The notes: a model not told the origin generated them from the letters alone. Positions 27,139 through 45,390 are shown, numbered from the stretch's first letter. The stretch is DNA of 64,000 nucleotides from Cacajao melanocephalus (GCA_963573385.1 CAUYLG010005089.1:1-64000), one strand, 5' to 3'. Made by a program: numbers and translations.

Positions 27139-27590
27139 TGGGAACTAGGATGGAAGCAAGGAGGTTCCAGCTCAACTCTCGCCAGCAGATATTCTTGTAT
27201 CCCTTATACCTGAGCCTTTGGGCCAAGGCTCCCCAGGCCCAAAGGGGACCTCCCTTTCAAATATAAGGCTTCCCTAATTCTTCACCCCAGGATTAACTTC
27301 TTTCCCAGATGACTGCCTTAAAGAACTTCTATTCCTTGCAGCAAGAAAACCCTACTCCCAATTCCTCACCAAGTGTGGTCTGGCCTAGACAAGTCTGCCC
27401 TAAGTAAAAGGCAAGAAAGACCCTTAGCGATTGAAATAGACTTTAATAAAGATGAGCATTCAAGCATTTAAAAAAAAATTTACTGAGCCAGGTACCAGAC
27501 CTAGGAACAGAGAGGTGCCCCAGGGCTGCCATGTTAGGTGGGCCTGGGCCCCACTGCTGGGGTCAGGAGGTATTAGAAAGAAGTCTGGTT

Positions 27591-27882
27591 GGCCGGGCTC
27601 ACACCTGCAATCCTAGCCCTTTGGGAGGCTGAGGTGGGTGGATCACCTGAGGTCCACAGTTCGAGACCAGCTTGCCCAACATGGTGAAACCCTGTCTCTA
27701 CTAAAAATACAAAACTTAGTTGGGCATGGTGGTGGGTGCCTGTAATCCCAGCTACTCAGGAGACTGAGGCAGGAGAATCTCCTGAACCTCCCAGGAGGCA
27801 GAGGTTGCAGTGAGCTGAGATAGTGCTACTGCACTCCAGCCTGGGTGACAGAGTGAGACTCCGTCTCAAAAAAAAAAAAAAA
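27591..27882 (+). mobile_element. Alu, sense, with a small 5' deletion
   Basis: Starts ggccgggctcacacctg, lacking about 12 bp that includes 'gcggtgg'. It has both arms and a pure A tail. Flanking agtctgg on both sides suggests the target duplication. Confidence 0.92.
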
Positions 27883-27944
27883 CAGTCTGGAAGCTTTAGG
27901 TGACCCCACGCCCACATCTATACACATACCCTAGTACATTATTT

Positions 27945-28114
27945 ATAGACCTGTGGCCCACCTATTGACTTTGAAATAACAAGGAACTAAGTTTGAATCT
28001 TGAGCCTCAGTTTTCCTACCAGTCAAATGGGAACACCAGGTAGAGTAAACCAAGTGCAGATGGTGCATTGTAGGCCTTGAACACATTGAATTCCCCGCCT
28101 CCCCTCACCTCAGG
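27945..28114 (+). repeat. Segment A of a local duplication (inverted partner 30890-31073)
   Basis: The reverse complement recurs at 30890-31073, for example 'ccaagtgcagatggtgcatt' and 'ggcccacctattgacttt'. Segment A has lost about 20 bp relative to its partner. Confidence 0.9.
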
Positions 28115-28385
28115 GGACCTCAGGCTCCTTGGATTGTTTGGGATGGAGGCCCAAGGAGGGGAAAGGTCTAGGGTCTCAGCCAAGCTGGTGCTCCCCAAGG
28201 AATGAGAGAGACCACATGAGCCTGGAGCAGAAAAGGGAAGAGAAGGGTCCCCAAGGGTGAGGATTTCTGGGGCTTCAGGAAAGAGTGTGGAACTGAATGG
28301 CAGAGCTAAGGGAAGACTGGGCCTTGCAACCATCCAAATCAGGCCCGCCAGCTGGGTTCGGGGCTGAGGGAGAGTGCAGCCTGGC
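28115..28385 (+). repeat. Segment B of a local duplication (direct partner 29699-29967)
   Basis: Same-strand copy at 29699-29967, at about 90% identity, for example 'cagccaagctggtgctcccc' in both. It is contiguous with segment A here but separated from A's copy at the other site. Confidence 0.92.
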
Positions 28386-28560
28386 AAAGACAGTGTGGAA
28401 TCAGAGTCGGCAGCCTTGGATGGGATTCCGCGTCTGCCACTGCTGGCTGTGTGATGGAAATCTACCACAACTCTCCAAACCTCACTGTCTTGTTTTACCA
28501 AATGAGGACATTGTACTGAATCACGTGGTCTGCACAATGCCCGTGCGTGTGCCTGGAATC
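28386..28560 (+). repeat. MIR fragment, sense
   Basis: 'gtggaatcagagtcggcagc', 'tctgccactgctggctgtgt' and 'aacctcactgtcttgtttta'. The duplication of segment B stops exactly where this MIR begins. Confidence 0.65.
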
Positions 28561-29350
28561 TTCCCCTCTGGTGTCCCCTCGATGCCCACGGTGCTTTCTG
28601 CACAGGGTGCACCATGGTCGCTTACTGTCTCCTGAAGCCTGCTGTGAAGAGGGGCTATGTGGAGGGAAGGCAGTGGGCCTCTCTCTATGAGGTCCTCAGG
28701 GGCTGAAGGCAAAGTCAGAAGTAAAAAAGTGGGGGGGGGCACCCCATCCCCAACCAGCTGCCATCCCAGGGCACTCAGCCTAAGGCCACTGCATTTGCAT
28801 GCTATTTGCATAAATCTGCATATACACTGTATTCCCACTGTGTCTTGTAGGTAATTATTGCATTTCAGCAGCTCTGCATTCTAGGAAGGGGCACAAGCAG
28901 AGATGCGACCTCCTGAGCTCCATGACAAGAAGGTACTCGAAGATCCTCTCCCACCTCCAGATGCAACGTCTCCCATGGGGCTGTCCTGTCTTGTGTTTGA
29001 ACCCTGCTCTGGGGCTCCTGCCCACTGCCTACAGTAGCCACCATCAGAAGTTCCCATTAACTGGGGATGGCAGAGTTATGATATCGCTACTCCTCTCTCA
29101 CTCCTCAGCAGTTCTAATTTAAACCAGATTAGAATCTTCCCACTTGGTAGTCTAGCAGGGAAATTAAAGTTAACAATAGTATATTGGCCAGAAGAGAACT
29201 GTAACATTCCCAACACACAAAAAAGATACATGTTTGAAGTGAAGCACTGAAGTGATGCTCCCGTTACCCTGATGTGATCATCACATATTGTATGCAAGTA
29301 TTAAAAGGTCACATGTACCCAAAAATATGTACAACTATGATATATCAATT
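28561..29350. other. Intergenic stretch, nothing recognised
   Basis: Includes a G9 run at 28732-28740. No gene signal. Confidence 0.4.
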
Positions 29351-29637
29351 CATTTTTTTAATTGATTTTTTTCTTATTTTCCTGTGCAGTGGCAGAATCA
29401 CAGCTCACTGCAGCCTCAACCTCATGGGGCTCAAACAATCCTCCCAGCTCAGCCTACTGAGTAGCTGGGACTACAGGCCCTTGCCACCATGCCCAGCTAA
29501 TGTTTTTGTATGTTTTTGTAGAGAGGAGGGTCTCATTTTGTTACCTGGCTGGCCTGGAACTCCTGGGCTCAAGGGATCCTCCTGCCTCAGCCTCCCAAAC
29601 TGTTGAGATTACGGGTGTGAGCCACTGGTTCTGGCCG
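29351..29637 (-). mobile_element. Alu, antisense, old and diverged
   Basis: 'gtgcagtggcagaatcacag' through 'acgggtgtgagccactggtt'. The left end lacks the usual 'gagacagagtctcgctctg'. Confidence 0.85.
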
Positions 29638-29698
29638 ATATATCGATTGTTTCACTGCAACTTCACCTACACCAGGTGTGAGCGTCCCTCATCCGCAG

Positions 29699-29967
29699 AG
29701 ACCTCAGGCTCCTTGGATTGTTTGGGTTGGAGGCCCAAGAAGGGGGAAGGTCTGGGGTCTCAGCCAAGCTGGTGCTCCCCAAGGAATAAGAGTGACCACA
29801 TGGGCCTGGAGCAGAAAAGGAAAGAGAAGGGTCCCCAAGGATGAGGATGTCTGGGGCTTCAGGAAAGAGTGTGGAACTGAATGGCAGAGCTAAGAAGACT
29901 GGGCCTTGCAACCATCCAAATCAAGCCCTCCAGCTGGGTTTGGGGCCAAGGGAGAGTGCAGCCTGGC
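29699..29967 (+). repeat. Copy of segment B (partner 28115-28385)
   Basis: Direct copy. It is followed by about 48 unrelated bases and then the FTL pseudogene. Confidence 0.92.
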
Positions 29968-30015
29968 TCCGGCTGTTCTCCTTTCATCCCCGAGGAGCTT
30001 CTAGAATCCAGGGAA

Positions 30016-30861
30016 TTTTTTTTTCTTCAAACAGCTTTATTTCCATTTGGTCCAAGACGTGTTAGGGTAGTTAGAAAGCTGCCTAGAGGCTGGAGGGAGA
30101 GGCTTAGGCAGAAGCCCTGTTATTTTGCAAGGGCCCCTTCAGAAGTCGCTGGGCTCAGTAGGCTCTTAGCAGTGCTTGAGAGTGAGCCTTTCGAGGAGAT
30201 ACTCGCCCAGCCCAGCCTGAGGGCCGGCCAGCCTGCGGAGGTTGGTCAGGTGGTCACCCACCTTCTTGATGATTTTCACTTCCGCATCTAGTGACTCTCC
30301 AGGAAGCCACAGAGATGGGAGTCCGTGCGGGCAGAACCCAGGACATGAAGATCCAAAAGGGCCTGGTTCAGATTTTTCTCCAAGGTCATGGCGGCTTCCA
30401 CGGCGCCCGGGGTTTTGTCCCACTCATCTTGAGCCGGCTTCTTGATGTCCTGGAAGAGAGCGCAGCGGCCACGCTGGTTTGGCATCTTCAGGAGACGCTC
30501 ACCCTCGCAGTTCTCCTCGGCCGATTCGCGGAAGAAGCGGCTCATGCCTTCCAGAGCCACATTATCGCGGTCCAAATAGCCCAGAGAGAGTGTAGGAGGC
30601 CTGTGGGTACACATTGACCAGGCGAATGACGGCTGCCTCCACGTCGGTGGAATAATTCTGACGAATCTGGGAGCTCATGGTTGGTCGGCAAGAAGGAGCT
30701 AACCACAAAAACGGTGTTAGTAGGTCCCCAGAAGCAGGAGGTGGTCCCGGAGGTTGCAAGTGGAGAGGAAAACGGAGGGCGGTTGGAGGCTGGAAGAAAG
30801 AGTCCCGGGATCTGTTCCGCCCAAACACTGTTGAAACAAAAGACAGATCCGCGGAACTGTG
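30016..30861 (-). pseudogene. FTL pseudogene: Ferritin light chain processed pseudogene
   Basis: A near full-length, intronless copy of FTL mRNA on the - strand. It has a 5' UTR with a ferritin-type iron-responsive-element sequence (about 30817-30840), a coding relic from the ATG at 30678 to a stop at 30166, a 3' UTR with AATAAA-type context, and a poly-A remnant (T9 on the + strand, 30016-30024). The relic is 513 nt against about 528 in FTL. Matching segments lie in different frames: [17 protein letters not shown] at the start, then [17 protein letters not shown] and [14 protein letters not shown], then [14 protein letters not shown] at the end. So it carries at least two frameshifts plus a premature stop after 'GFLESH', and cannot make a ferritin subunit. 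I see no target-site duplication. Confidence 0.97.
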
Positions 30862-30889
30862 GGAGGACAAGGAACCAAGGGCTCATAGG

Positions 30890-31073
30890 TGAAGGGAGGC
30901 GGGGAATTCAGTGTGTTCAAGGCCTACAATGCACCATCTGCACTTGGTTTACTCTATCTGGTGTTCCCATTTGACGGGTAAGAAAACTGAGGCTCAAGAT
31001 TCAAACCTAAGTCCTTGTCACTTCAAAACCTTGTTCTTTCTAGGTGTCAAAGTCAATAGGTGGGCCACGGGTC
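30890..31073 (-). repeat. Inverted copy of segment A (partner 27945-28114)
   Basis: The reverse complement of 27945-28114. It begins about 30 bp beyond the 5' end of the FTL pseudogene. Confidence 0.9.
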
Positions 31074-31395
31074 TAGCAGCCACTTCTCTTCCTGGACTTG
31101 GCAGGCAAGAGACAGGTCCTTGACTAAATTGCCTTTCTGCAGATTTTGCAGCCCCAGCCAGAAGCCTGCTGCAGGCAGTTGTTTGAACTTGTTTGCAACC
31201 CCTGGCCTGGGCGGCAGGCTCCCAACATACAAGTCTTACTGAGTTCCCCACCTAGACTTCAAGACCCAGCCCTGAGACTCTGCCTGTCAGTTGCCCATTA
31301 AGCCCATCCCAACCTGGCATCTTCCTGTGTTGATCCACTCTCCCCATGGTTATCAGGAAGAACGTCTTTCCAGAGATGAATAAGAGCATCCAGAC
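31074..31395. other. Intergenic stretch, nothing recognised
   Basis: Unassigned non-coding sequence. Confidence 0.4.
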
Positions 31396-31640
31396 AACAG
31401 AGATGTAGCAGTAGAGGGTGGAAGTGAAACAGACTCAGGGGTCTGAATCCTGGCTCTGCCACTTTCTGAGCTATGTCACATCAGACAGGTAACTTAACCT
31501 CCTGTGCCTCAGTTTCCAAATTCAAAAACAGGGAAAATATATTATGACCATCAAATGAGCTAATACAGTCAAAATGCTTATATCAGTATATGGGATGTAT
31601 GTAGCAAGCACTCAAAAACATGTTAGCTATTATGATTAAA
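31396..31640 (+). repeat. MIR, sense, nearly full length
   Basis: 'tctgaatcctggctctgcca', 'aacctcctgtgcctcagttt', 'gcactcaaaaacatgttagc' in consensus order. Confidence 0.85.
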
Positions 31641-34138
31641 CAGAGACGCGTACCTCCTAAAATCTTTCTGGGCTGCCACTGCCAGCATGATAAAGCCTCA
31701 CTTCTCACCAAAGGCAAACCAGGACTCTCATCATCTGCCTCCTCCCTCCCCAGCCCCATCTCCCGAACTGCCTCCTCCCTTGCACAGGGCAAGACCTGTT
31801 CCAAGCAACTCTCAAAGCAGCAGGGGAAGTTTCCAACACCAAGATCTCAGCCACCTCAAGCTGGCAAGAGTGCGGGGTCCAGCAAGAAGAGATTTTATGA
31901 GTCGTCCAGCCATGGGGCTGGGGCATAACCTGATTCCCAGACCAGGGTGCCCACAACACCCACTGTTCACATGAGAAGAGGAGGAGGAAGAGGAGGGGCA
32001 GCTGGCATCTTGTGCACACCTGGGGTTCCTCCCTCTGGGAGAGGGGAAGGCCAGAGGAAAGGAAGTTCCCTGCATGTTTCTCAGAGAAGAGGAAGGTTTA
32101 GATCATCACATAGGATAAGGAAAAAGACCTTTCCCAAGGGGGAGTAGCAGAGCCTGCCTGGAAGTATATTTCCTTTCAGAACTGGCTTATTTAGTAGTTG
32201 CCTTCCTTTCTGAATGCCCTTTCTTTTCCTTTCAGATGATCTGACAGCCTTTTAATGAACACCTACTAAGTACCCAGCACTTTCCTGGGAACTTAACTCT
32301 TACAATCAGCTGAGAGGTCTATACACTCATTTTGCAGTGAGAGAAACAGAGACTCGGCAGAGAAGTGAAATTTGAACCAGGTCCATGTGGTTTCAAAGCC
32401 TGTGCATGTTCCTTTACCCTATGGAGGACTCCAGAAGCCAAGGTCTCACCTCTCCTCTTCTCTGGAGGCCCCAAACCTGGCTAGCTGTGGCCCAACACCC
32501 TAGAGGGAGGGTCTTGAGCCATTATCTCCCTTATCTTTCCTTGTAGGGACTTGGCTTCTCCCAGGCTGCTATAACCAGCAAACGCCTAAAGATGGCTCTG
32601 AGATGATGGCCCTCTGTGTGTGTGTCCATGAAATCAGGTAGTACACCAGATAGAACCAGACTCTCGGTGACATGCCTGACATTCCACAGACCTGCATCCA
32701 GGTAGACACAATCAGTGGTTGGGACAGCTTGTAGGATCTTGCCTAGGCAGGCCAGGGAGCTCTGTAAGGAGTGTTTGGGTGAAAATCCCCTGGGTTCATC
32801 TCCCTGCATGGATCGCCCCTGCTGGGCCCTCACACCAAGCTGGTCCTAGTCCTCAGTACTGAGTGATCACCACGGGTGTGTAGGCCACAGCTCACAGGAG
32901 CCCTCTACCTAGTGGGTCAAAGGTAGCAGAAGATCTGAGAGGCAGGCAGACCTGGTCCAAATCCCAGATCTGCCATTTCCTCACTGCATGATACTAAGGA
33001 AGTCACTTTCTCATCTGAAAAATGGGGCTGATCGCACCCATTCTACAAGGTCTCAGTGGGGATTGAAGGGGGCTGATCTCAATGTAGTACAGTGCCTGCC
33101 CCAGGTGGGACTTCAGCAAACATCACTTCCCTTCCCTCCCCTTGAGAGCCAAGACCCAGGAAACACAGAATTGGAAACATCTCCACTTCTGATCACAGCG
33201 TGTTTGCGGATGACCTTGAGGCCAGTGACTTTTACACCTTGCCTATGCTGAGCTGGGCTGGGACCTGGCTGTGACCTGCCTCCCCTTAAGGCAAACATCA
33301 GCTAACACTTGTCTTTCCACCACCCCTGCTGTGCTGACTGAGCACCAGCCACCTGTCCCATTGTTGCTGCCCCAGGCTGTGTGCAGAGAGTGGCCTGACA
33401 GGGAGGATGGCACCCTGCACTCCAGATGTGTTGAGGTGGGCTCTGGACTGCAGGGAGGAAGCAGGGAGGGGCATGGTGTGAGCATCCTGTGCAGATTTCC
33501 CCCCAGTGGCCCCCAACTGGTTGGGTTTTCCTTTCTCTGTCCTTGGCTCAAAAATCCAGCAGAGGACGTGCCATGACCATGAAAGGTGACAGCAGTCAAG
33601 GGGAAAGAAGACTCTCTTACTGGAGTGCACAGAAGTTTCCTATGTATTTCACTCACACGGTTGGCTTTTTCCAAAGGCTGCTTGGGACAGCTTACAACAA
33701 AAAGCTTAGCAATAAGGCTGGTAGTAAATCAGACAGAAAATCATGACCTAGGGGAAAGAAAGTAGCATTTCAATATATTTAATAAAAATGATTTAGTCGT
33801 GAACATGTGCCTGAGTATCCTACCATAGTAAAAGTGGAAATATGATCAGTTATGGGAAAAGAGTAAACATATTAGTCCTGCTTGTTTTTATTTTCTTTCC
33901 TGGAGCTTTGTGTCATAGGCACTGAGTATTGAACAGGATAGAGTCATTGACTCCGCATTTGTAGAAATTCAGAAGATTATCAGACTATTTGTCTCATGAA
34001 GATCTTTTAAGAAAGCACAGACTATGATATTGTCATGCACTCTGCTGAGGGGGAGTGTCATCCAGTTCTAGGTTGCTGTGAATCTACCTTGATGCAGGTG
34101 TTCAGGAAGTAGTGAGTTTCCTCGGTTGTAACGTAGAC
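31641..34138. other. Intergenic stretch with two MIR fragments
   Basis: MIR-like pieces lie at about 32250-32410 (antisense, 'ttaatgaacacctactaagt') and 32935-33120 (sense, 'ctgaaaaatggggctgatcg'). The rest is unassigned. The AT-rich block 33740-34130 lacks any repeat I recognise and could be conserved non-coding sequence. Confidence 0.45.
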
Positions 34139-34250
34139 CAGCGCTTCTCAAACTTAAGCATGTATACAATCTCCTAGGGAGTCTTGTTAAAATGCCATTC
34201 TAATTTGGGAGCTTTGGGGTGGGCCTGATGCTCTGCCATTCTAAAACCTC
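34139..34250 (+). mobile_element. MER5A-like hAT MITE fragment
   Basis: 'agcgcttctcaaacttaagc' and 'gggtgggcctgatgctctgc' follow MER5A. The right terminal repeat is eroded. Confidence 0.65.
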
Positions 34251-35180
34251 CTAGGCCATCACGACCACCACCTTCCCAGCAGCAAGGTGCTGAAGCCCAG
34301 GCGCCTCCCGTGATCTTGTAGTGAGTGCCTTTCTAATCTCCTCCAGCTGAAAGGTAACGCATTGTTGTCATAGACCAGCAAGAAGAATCTCTTTCTTGGC
34401 TCTGTAAATGCTTCTGGGATGTGCTTGGTCAGCCTCCCTCCATTCTGGTTAGCCACCTTGGTCTAGTCACAAGCCAAGACCATTGATCATACACAGAAGT
34501 TTAAGCACCTACTATGTGCCAGGGAGCTCCCTCACAAAGATGGCTGGTCCTGCTCCCTCCACCCCAGCATCTTTTATCCACTCTCCCTTCAACAACTGCC
34601 TTTATCAATGCTCCCTTGAACCAAAATAAACAAATAAAAAGCAACTTCCTAAGGATGGCATTCTTTGGTTAAGGATTAAAAAAAAAAAAGCAACTTCCTT
34701 TCACACCTTCTCCATAGTCTTGTGCTGTGCACAGTTACATCTCCCTGCAGATACGCAGATTCTCATGACACAGAGCTCAACAGTGCTTCCTCTCTGGAGG
34801 GCTCATGTTTCAAGACAGGACTGGAAGGAGGACAACCTTATGCTGCAGTAGAATTCCAAAATCTGGGGTGCAGGGAGATTTGGTGTGTGTATGCGGAAGT
34901 GGGTGTCCTCATGCCCCATAAGCCACGCTTTATAATGCTGTGCAATATTGGCTCACAGTCATAGACCATGGAAAGTGGAGTCTGTAAGTTTCAGTCCCAG
35001 GCCCCAGCACCCCTTTGCCAGCTGGCCTCCCCACTCAGTGCTCTCTCCCACCACCTGTCCTGCCTCAGCTCTGAGCACTGCTGACATGCCTCCACCTATC
35101 AAATCATCATGATGACAAAGACAATGCCTCCATTTGCCCGGAAGGCAGCCTCACATAGGGAAGCATTTCCTACGTGAGGC

Positions 35181-35297
35181 TTTGCTTTTGCTGGGGGTGG
35201 GCGGGGAGTTTTGAGCAGAGGAGAACCACGATCTGGCAAACATCTTGAAAGGATGGCTCTGACTACTCTGCTCTTAGCAGAGGACCCCAGAACCTGG
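35181..35297 (+). repeat. 117-bp local copy (partner 36294-36409)
   Basis: Direct partner of 36294-36409, about 85% identical, sharing 'aacatcttgaaaggatggct'. The partner sits within a longer old interspersed repeat, while this copy stands alone. Confidence 0.8.
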
Positions 35298-35498
35298 AGG
35301 AGGCTTGCAGCACCTGTTCTAGTCGGGGAGAGCATTGGTGGGGAGCAGCACTTTCCCAGGGCCACGGCCCGCCACGGCCTGGGCAAGACCAGATCCAAGT
35401 GGCCTGGCTCTTGGCTAGGGTTGTCAAAGCCCATCAGGGCACACATCTCATTTTCGTGAAGGATTTATTTTGTGAAACGGATCTGCTCTGTCCCAGCC

Positions 35499-35566
35499 TA
35501 TAAATACTGGATGAATCCAAGAAGCTGAGGGTGAACAACATCCCTCTCCTTTCTGATCAAGTAAGA
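35499..35566 (+). promoter_or_regulatory. Candidate TATA box with a downstream splice donor
   Basis: TATAAATA at 35499-35506 is followed 55 bp later by a consensus-like donor, tcaa|gtaaga at 35561. This could be the first exon of a short non-coding transcript about 3 kb upstream of the STEAP3 island. It is weak, sequence-only evidence. Confidence 0.2.
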
Positions 35567-35849
35567 GATAAATCTACATTTTTCTTCCTGGATTCTAGTC
35601 TCTTCTTAGCCAAATGGCTAGTCTTGTCTTCAAGGAAAAGGGCAATCCCAGGGGCTTTGTAAATTGAATATTCAGCAACTCCAGGTGCAGACATCCCTAA
35701 GTGCATGAGTGGTGCACCCCTCTGAATCAGCATCGCACCAGCTGGGGGGCATACAAAGAAGGAGAGAAGAGTGAGCAGGAGCCATGGGGACACTTCTCAG
35801 AGATGCTAAAAGAGGCAAGGAAGGCTGAGGACGGGTGTGCGTTCAGGCA

Positions 35850-36410
35850 ACAGGTATTTACTGAGCACCTACTATAAGCCACGCAGTGCTCTAGCCATTA
35901 GAGATACAGAACTGAATAAAACATAAAAATCCCTGCCCCTAGAATAGCTCACATTTCTACGGGAGAAGACAGTTACTGAAAAACAGACCTAAAAACTCTA
36001 TTTTATAGTGTTCGAAGGTAATACAGGCTATGGAAAAAAAGAAAAGAAATAAAGCAGGTAGGTACATGGATGAGGAATGGGGGTGATCAGGGTGGGCATA
36101 ACAGAGATGCTGACCTTTCAGCAAAGACTTGAACGGGGCCTGGGGATGCCTAGGGTCCAGGCATGGGGAACGGCAAGGGTCAGGATCCTGTCAGATCCAT
36201 CTGAGGCAGGACTGAGTGTAAGCCGAGAGAGGGAAACAGAAGATGAGGGCAGAGAGCAGGCCAATCACACTGGGTCGTGGCTATTGCAAGGACTTTACTT
36301 TTGCTGGGGGAGGGGGTGAGTTCTGAGCAGAGGAGAAATGTGATCTGGGAAACATCTTGAAAGGATGGCTCTGACTGCCCTGCCCTTGGCAGAGGACACC
36401 AGAGTCTGGC
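35850..36410 (+). repeat. Ancient mammalian interspersed repeat, family not assigned
   Basis: 'tttactgagcacctactata', 'aaaaatccctgcccctagaa' and 'gagcagaggagaaatgtgat' belong to a widespread old mammalian repeat. Related pieces occur at 59120-59310 and 60790-61570. I cannot name the family with confidence. Confidence 0.6.
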
Positions 36411-36753
36411 CCATTGAAGGTGCTCAACAAAGCTCAGCACATTGAACTCCCCCCAAGAGTAGGAAAAGGCTCGTCTGCTTTGGGGTACTTGGCCCTCAAG
36501 TTTCTGGAAACACTGACCCCATGCCAGGTGAGACAAGCTCACACTCAAGGCCCTCTTAGTCCGGGGGGCAGTGGACAGAACAAGCACCAAAGGCCGACGG
36601 TGTGGGTGGTGCCCTCACTGCCAAGGTGTGTGGGCCCAAGTAGGGCATTCCTCTCCCTCCCTCTCTGTGGGAAATTTCAGGCCTCTCAGTTTTTTCCGGC
36701 AGGAGTTCATGTTCCTTTTAGGATAATCCTCTATAGACCTCTGCCCGTCCCTT

Positions 36754-36759
<6 letters not shown>

Positions 36760-36800
<41 letters not shown>

Positions 36801-36863
36801 GAGCCCCATAAAAAAAATGTCTCCATCTCTCTCTCTCTTACTCATGGAGAGCCCCATAAAAAG
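36760..36863. repeat. (CT)n with a 48-bp tandem duplication
   Basis: A pure (CT)n run to 36797 is followed by ggagagccccataaaaa at 36798 and again at 36846, each preceded by CT repeats. Confidence 0.9.
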
Positions 36864-38179
36864 ACACTGGTTCCCAGGGATTGTTCCAAAGATGCTGGAA
36901 GACTTCTCAGTGTTTGCATTTCGCAAGCTTGGTTTCCTCATGCTGTCCCTGGGCATTAAAGGAAAGCTATTCAGGGATCCCCATTAGCAGAAGACATCAA
37001 AAGAACAGCCATTGTGGGGGGGAGGGGAGCATGCTAGGGGCACCAGAGGGGGCTGGGAACTGAGTCTCGTCTTCTCAAAGTTTACAACCCACTGCAGGGG
37101 CCACTCACCAGCCCTGGCACCCTAAGGGCAGAAACCTCCGCTGGGCACCTGTGTCCCCAGCACTGGGAACACAGGCATCCGGGGCACCGTGCATGTTAAA
37201 TGGATAAAGGACCTTGAGAACTGCCACAGGAGGTGTTGCCCTGGGGCAAGGTGGGAGGGAAAGTTCTTGCAAGAGAAAGGAGAGGCCCTGGCCTTAGGCC
37301 CTGGAGAGGCGGGAGGTGGGTATCAGGCAGGGGGAAAGCTGTGGAGGGGACAGCAAGCAGCGCCTGCGGGTGGGTCTCGGCAGGGTTGGGGATGGAGGCA
37401 GAGGCCCTCACCGCAGCACCCACGCCACAGGGAGACCAGAGCTCTGCCTCTTCCTCCCCACCGAGCCCTTTGGGGTCCAGTGGTGGGGCCTTCCCTGTGG
37501 CCCAGCCCCTGCCTCTGGCCTCCAGGAGGCTTATCTCCCCATTAGAGGCTGAATCCCCAGAAAACAGGATTCTTAGACTTTCTAAAAATAACCTGAAGCT
37601 CCTTATCAGAGGCTAACAGAATATGCCTCCCCAGGAATACTCTAGAAAGAGTACCAGGGGTCAGGAACCCCCACTCAGCCTCCAGGAATCCGAGCAGAAA
37701 AGCCCAGGTCTCCTCACCTGTAAAGAGAATACCTGGGGGAGCAACTGTGACCCTAGGTGAGAAAGGGCTTCGGACCAGGGCGCACACCTCTAGAAAGGTG
37801 CCAACAGACAGCCTCACCTACTTACAACGCCCTGCCTCACTGCTGTGCTGTGAAACCATCTGCATTGAAAGTGGGGATGGCAGTGGGCAGTGCCCCAGGG
37901 CAGGGGGATGCCCTTGGGGGGAAGGAAGGGACGGGTAGGGTTTCAGAGCCCAGAAGGCCTAGACAAGGCGATAGCTCCAGGAGAAAGGTGCCTGCCATCC
38001 CGCAGGACTTGAAACCTGAGGACTGCTGGGAAGGGTCAAAAGTCGGCCCTAAGGGTGAACAAGCGACAGAGATGGGCGGAACCGCCACGGCCTGGGCGCA
38101 ACCTTGTTGAGAGGGAAGGGATCCGGCGCCCAGGTCTCTTCCCACTTGCAACCTTGGCTGCCACTTGACCTCGGTTATA
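36864..38179. other. Upstream flank of the STEAP3 island
   Basis: GC content rises toward the right. No exon recognised. A near-CTCF motif (caccagagggggct, 37041-37054) has a mismatch at the key C. Confidence 0.4.
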
Positions 38180-38499
38180 AAATGGACAAGGATTCGAGGT
38201 GCTCCTCAGGTTAAGAGAGGGGGCCTAGAGGTCACCCTGGCCTCGGCGCCCTCCCTTGCCGGGTTAAGAGGCTGTCCCGGAGTTCTGCTCACTTCAGCTG
38301 TGAGCTGGGCTTGCAAATCAGGAAGTGGCGAGGCTGGCTGGGGACCTCACGCCCGGGGCCAGGAGAGGAGGGTGGTTGGACGCCGCCAACGCTGCCAGGG
38401 CTGCAGGGCTGGATGGGGAGCGAGGGCCCGGCGGCTCCCGATTGCGGCCCCAGGGGAGGTGGCAGAGCTGGATAAGCTGCGGCGGGCTGGCGGGCGGCC

Positions 38500-38625
38500 A
38501 CCTAGTCTGCAGGTCCAGCCCTCCCGGGCGGGTGGGGCGCGGGAGAGGAGGAGCCTCGGGCCGAGCCACCGCCTTCGCCGCGGGCCTTCAGCTGCCGCGG
38601 TTGCTCTGAGCTGCGGGCCGCAGAG
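38500..38625 (+). other. STEAP3: STEAP3 non-coding first exon (3' end defined by donor)
   Basis: The exon end at 38625 is set by gccgcagag|gtgagtgac, a near-perfect splice donor. The start is not visible, and 38500 is only a guess. Joined to the exon at 57908, the reading frame upstream of the ATG meets an in-frame TGA within this exon (in 'ctctgagctgc'). A transcript from this promoter would therefore start translation at the ATG at 57916 and make the shorter, 488-residue-type protein. Confidence 0.65.

Positions 38626-45390
<6,765 letters not shown>

Noticed and set aside
28016..28615. 199-codon antisense frame partly preserved in the duplicate at 29663-29911
   Set aside because: Preservation follows from the recent local duplication. 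The sequence has no recognisable domain and overlaps a MIR.
37041..37054. Possible CTCF site caccagagggggct
   Set aside because: The invariant C of the GGC core is G here. Weaker than the three sites listed.
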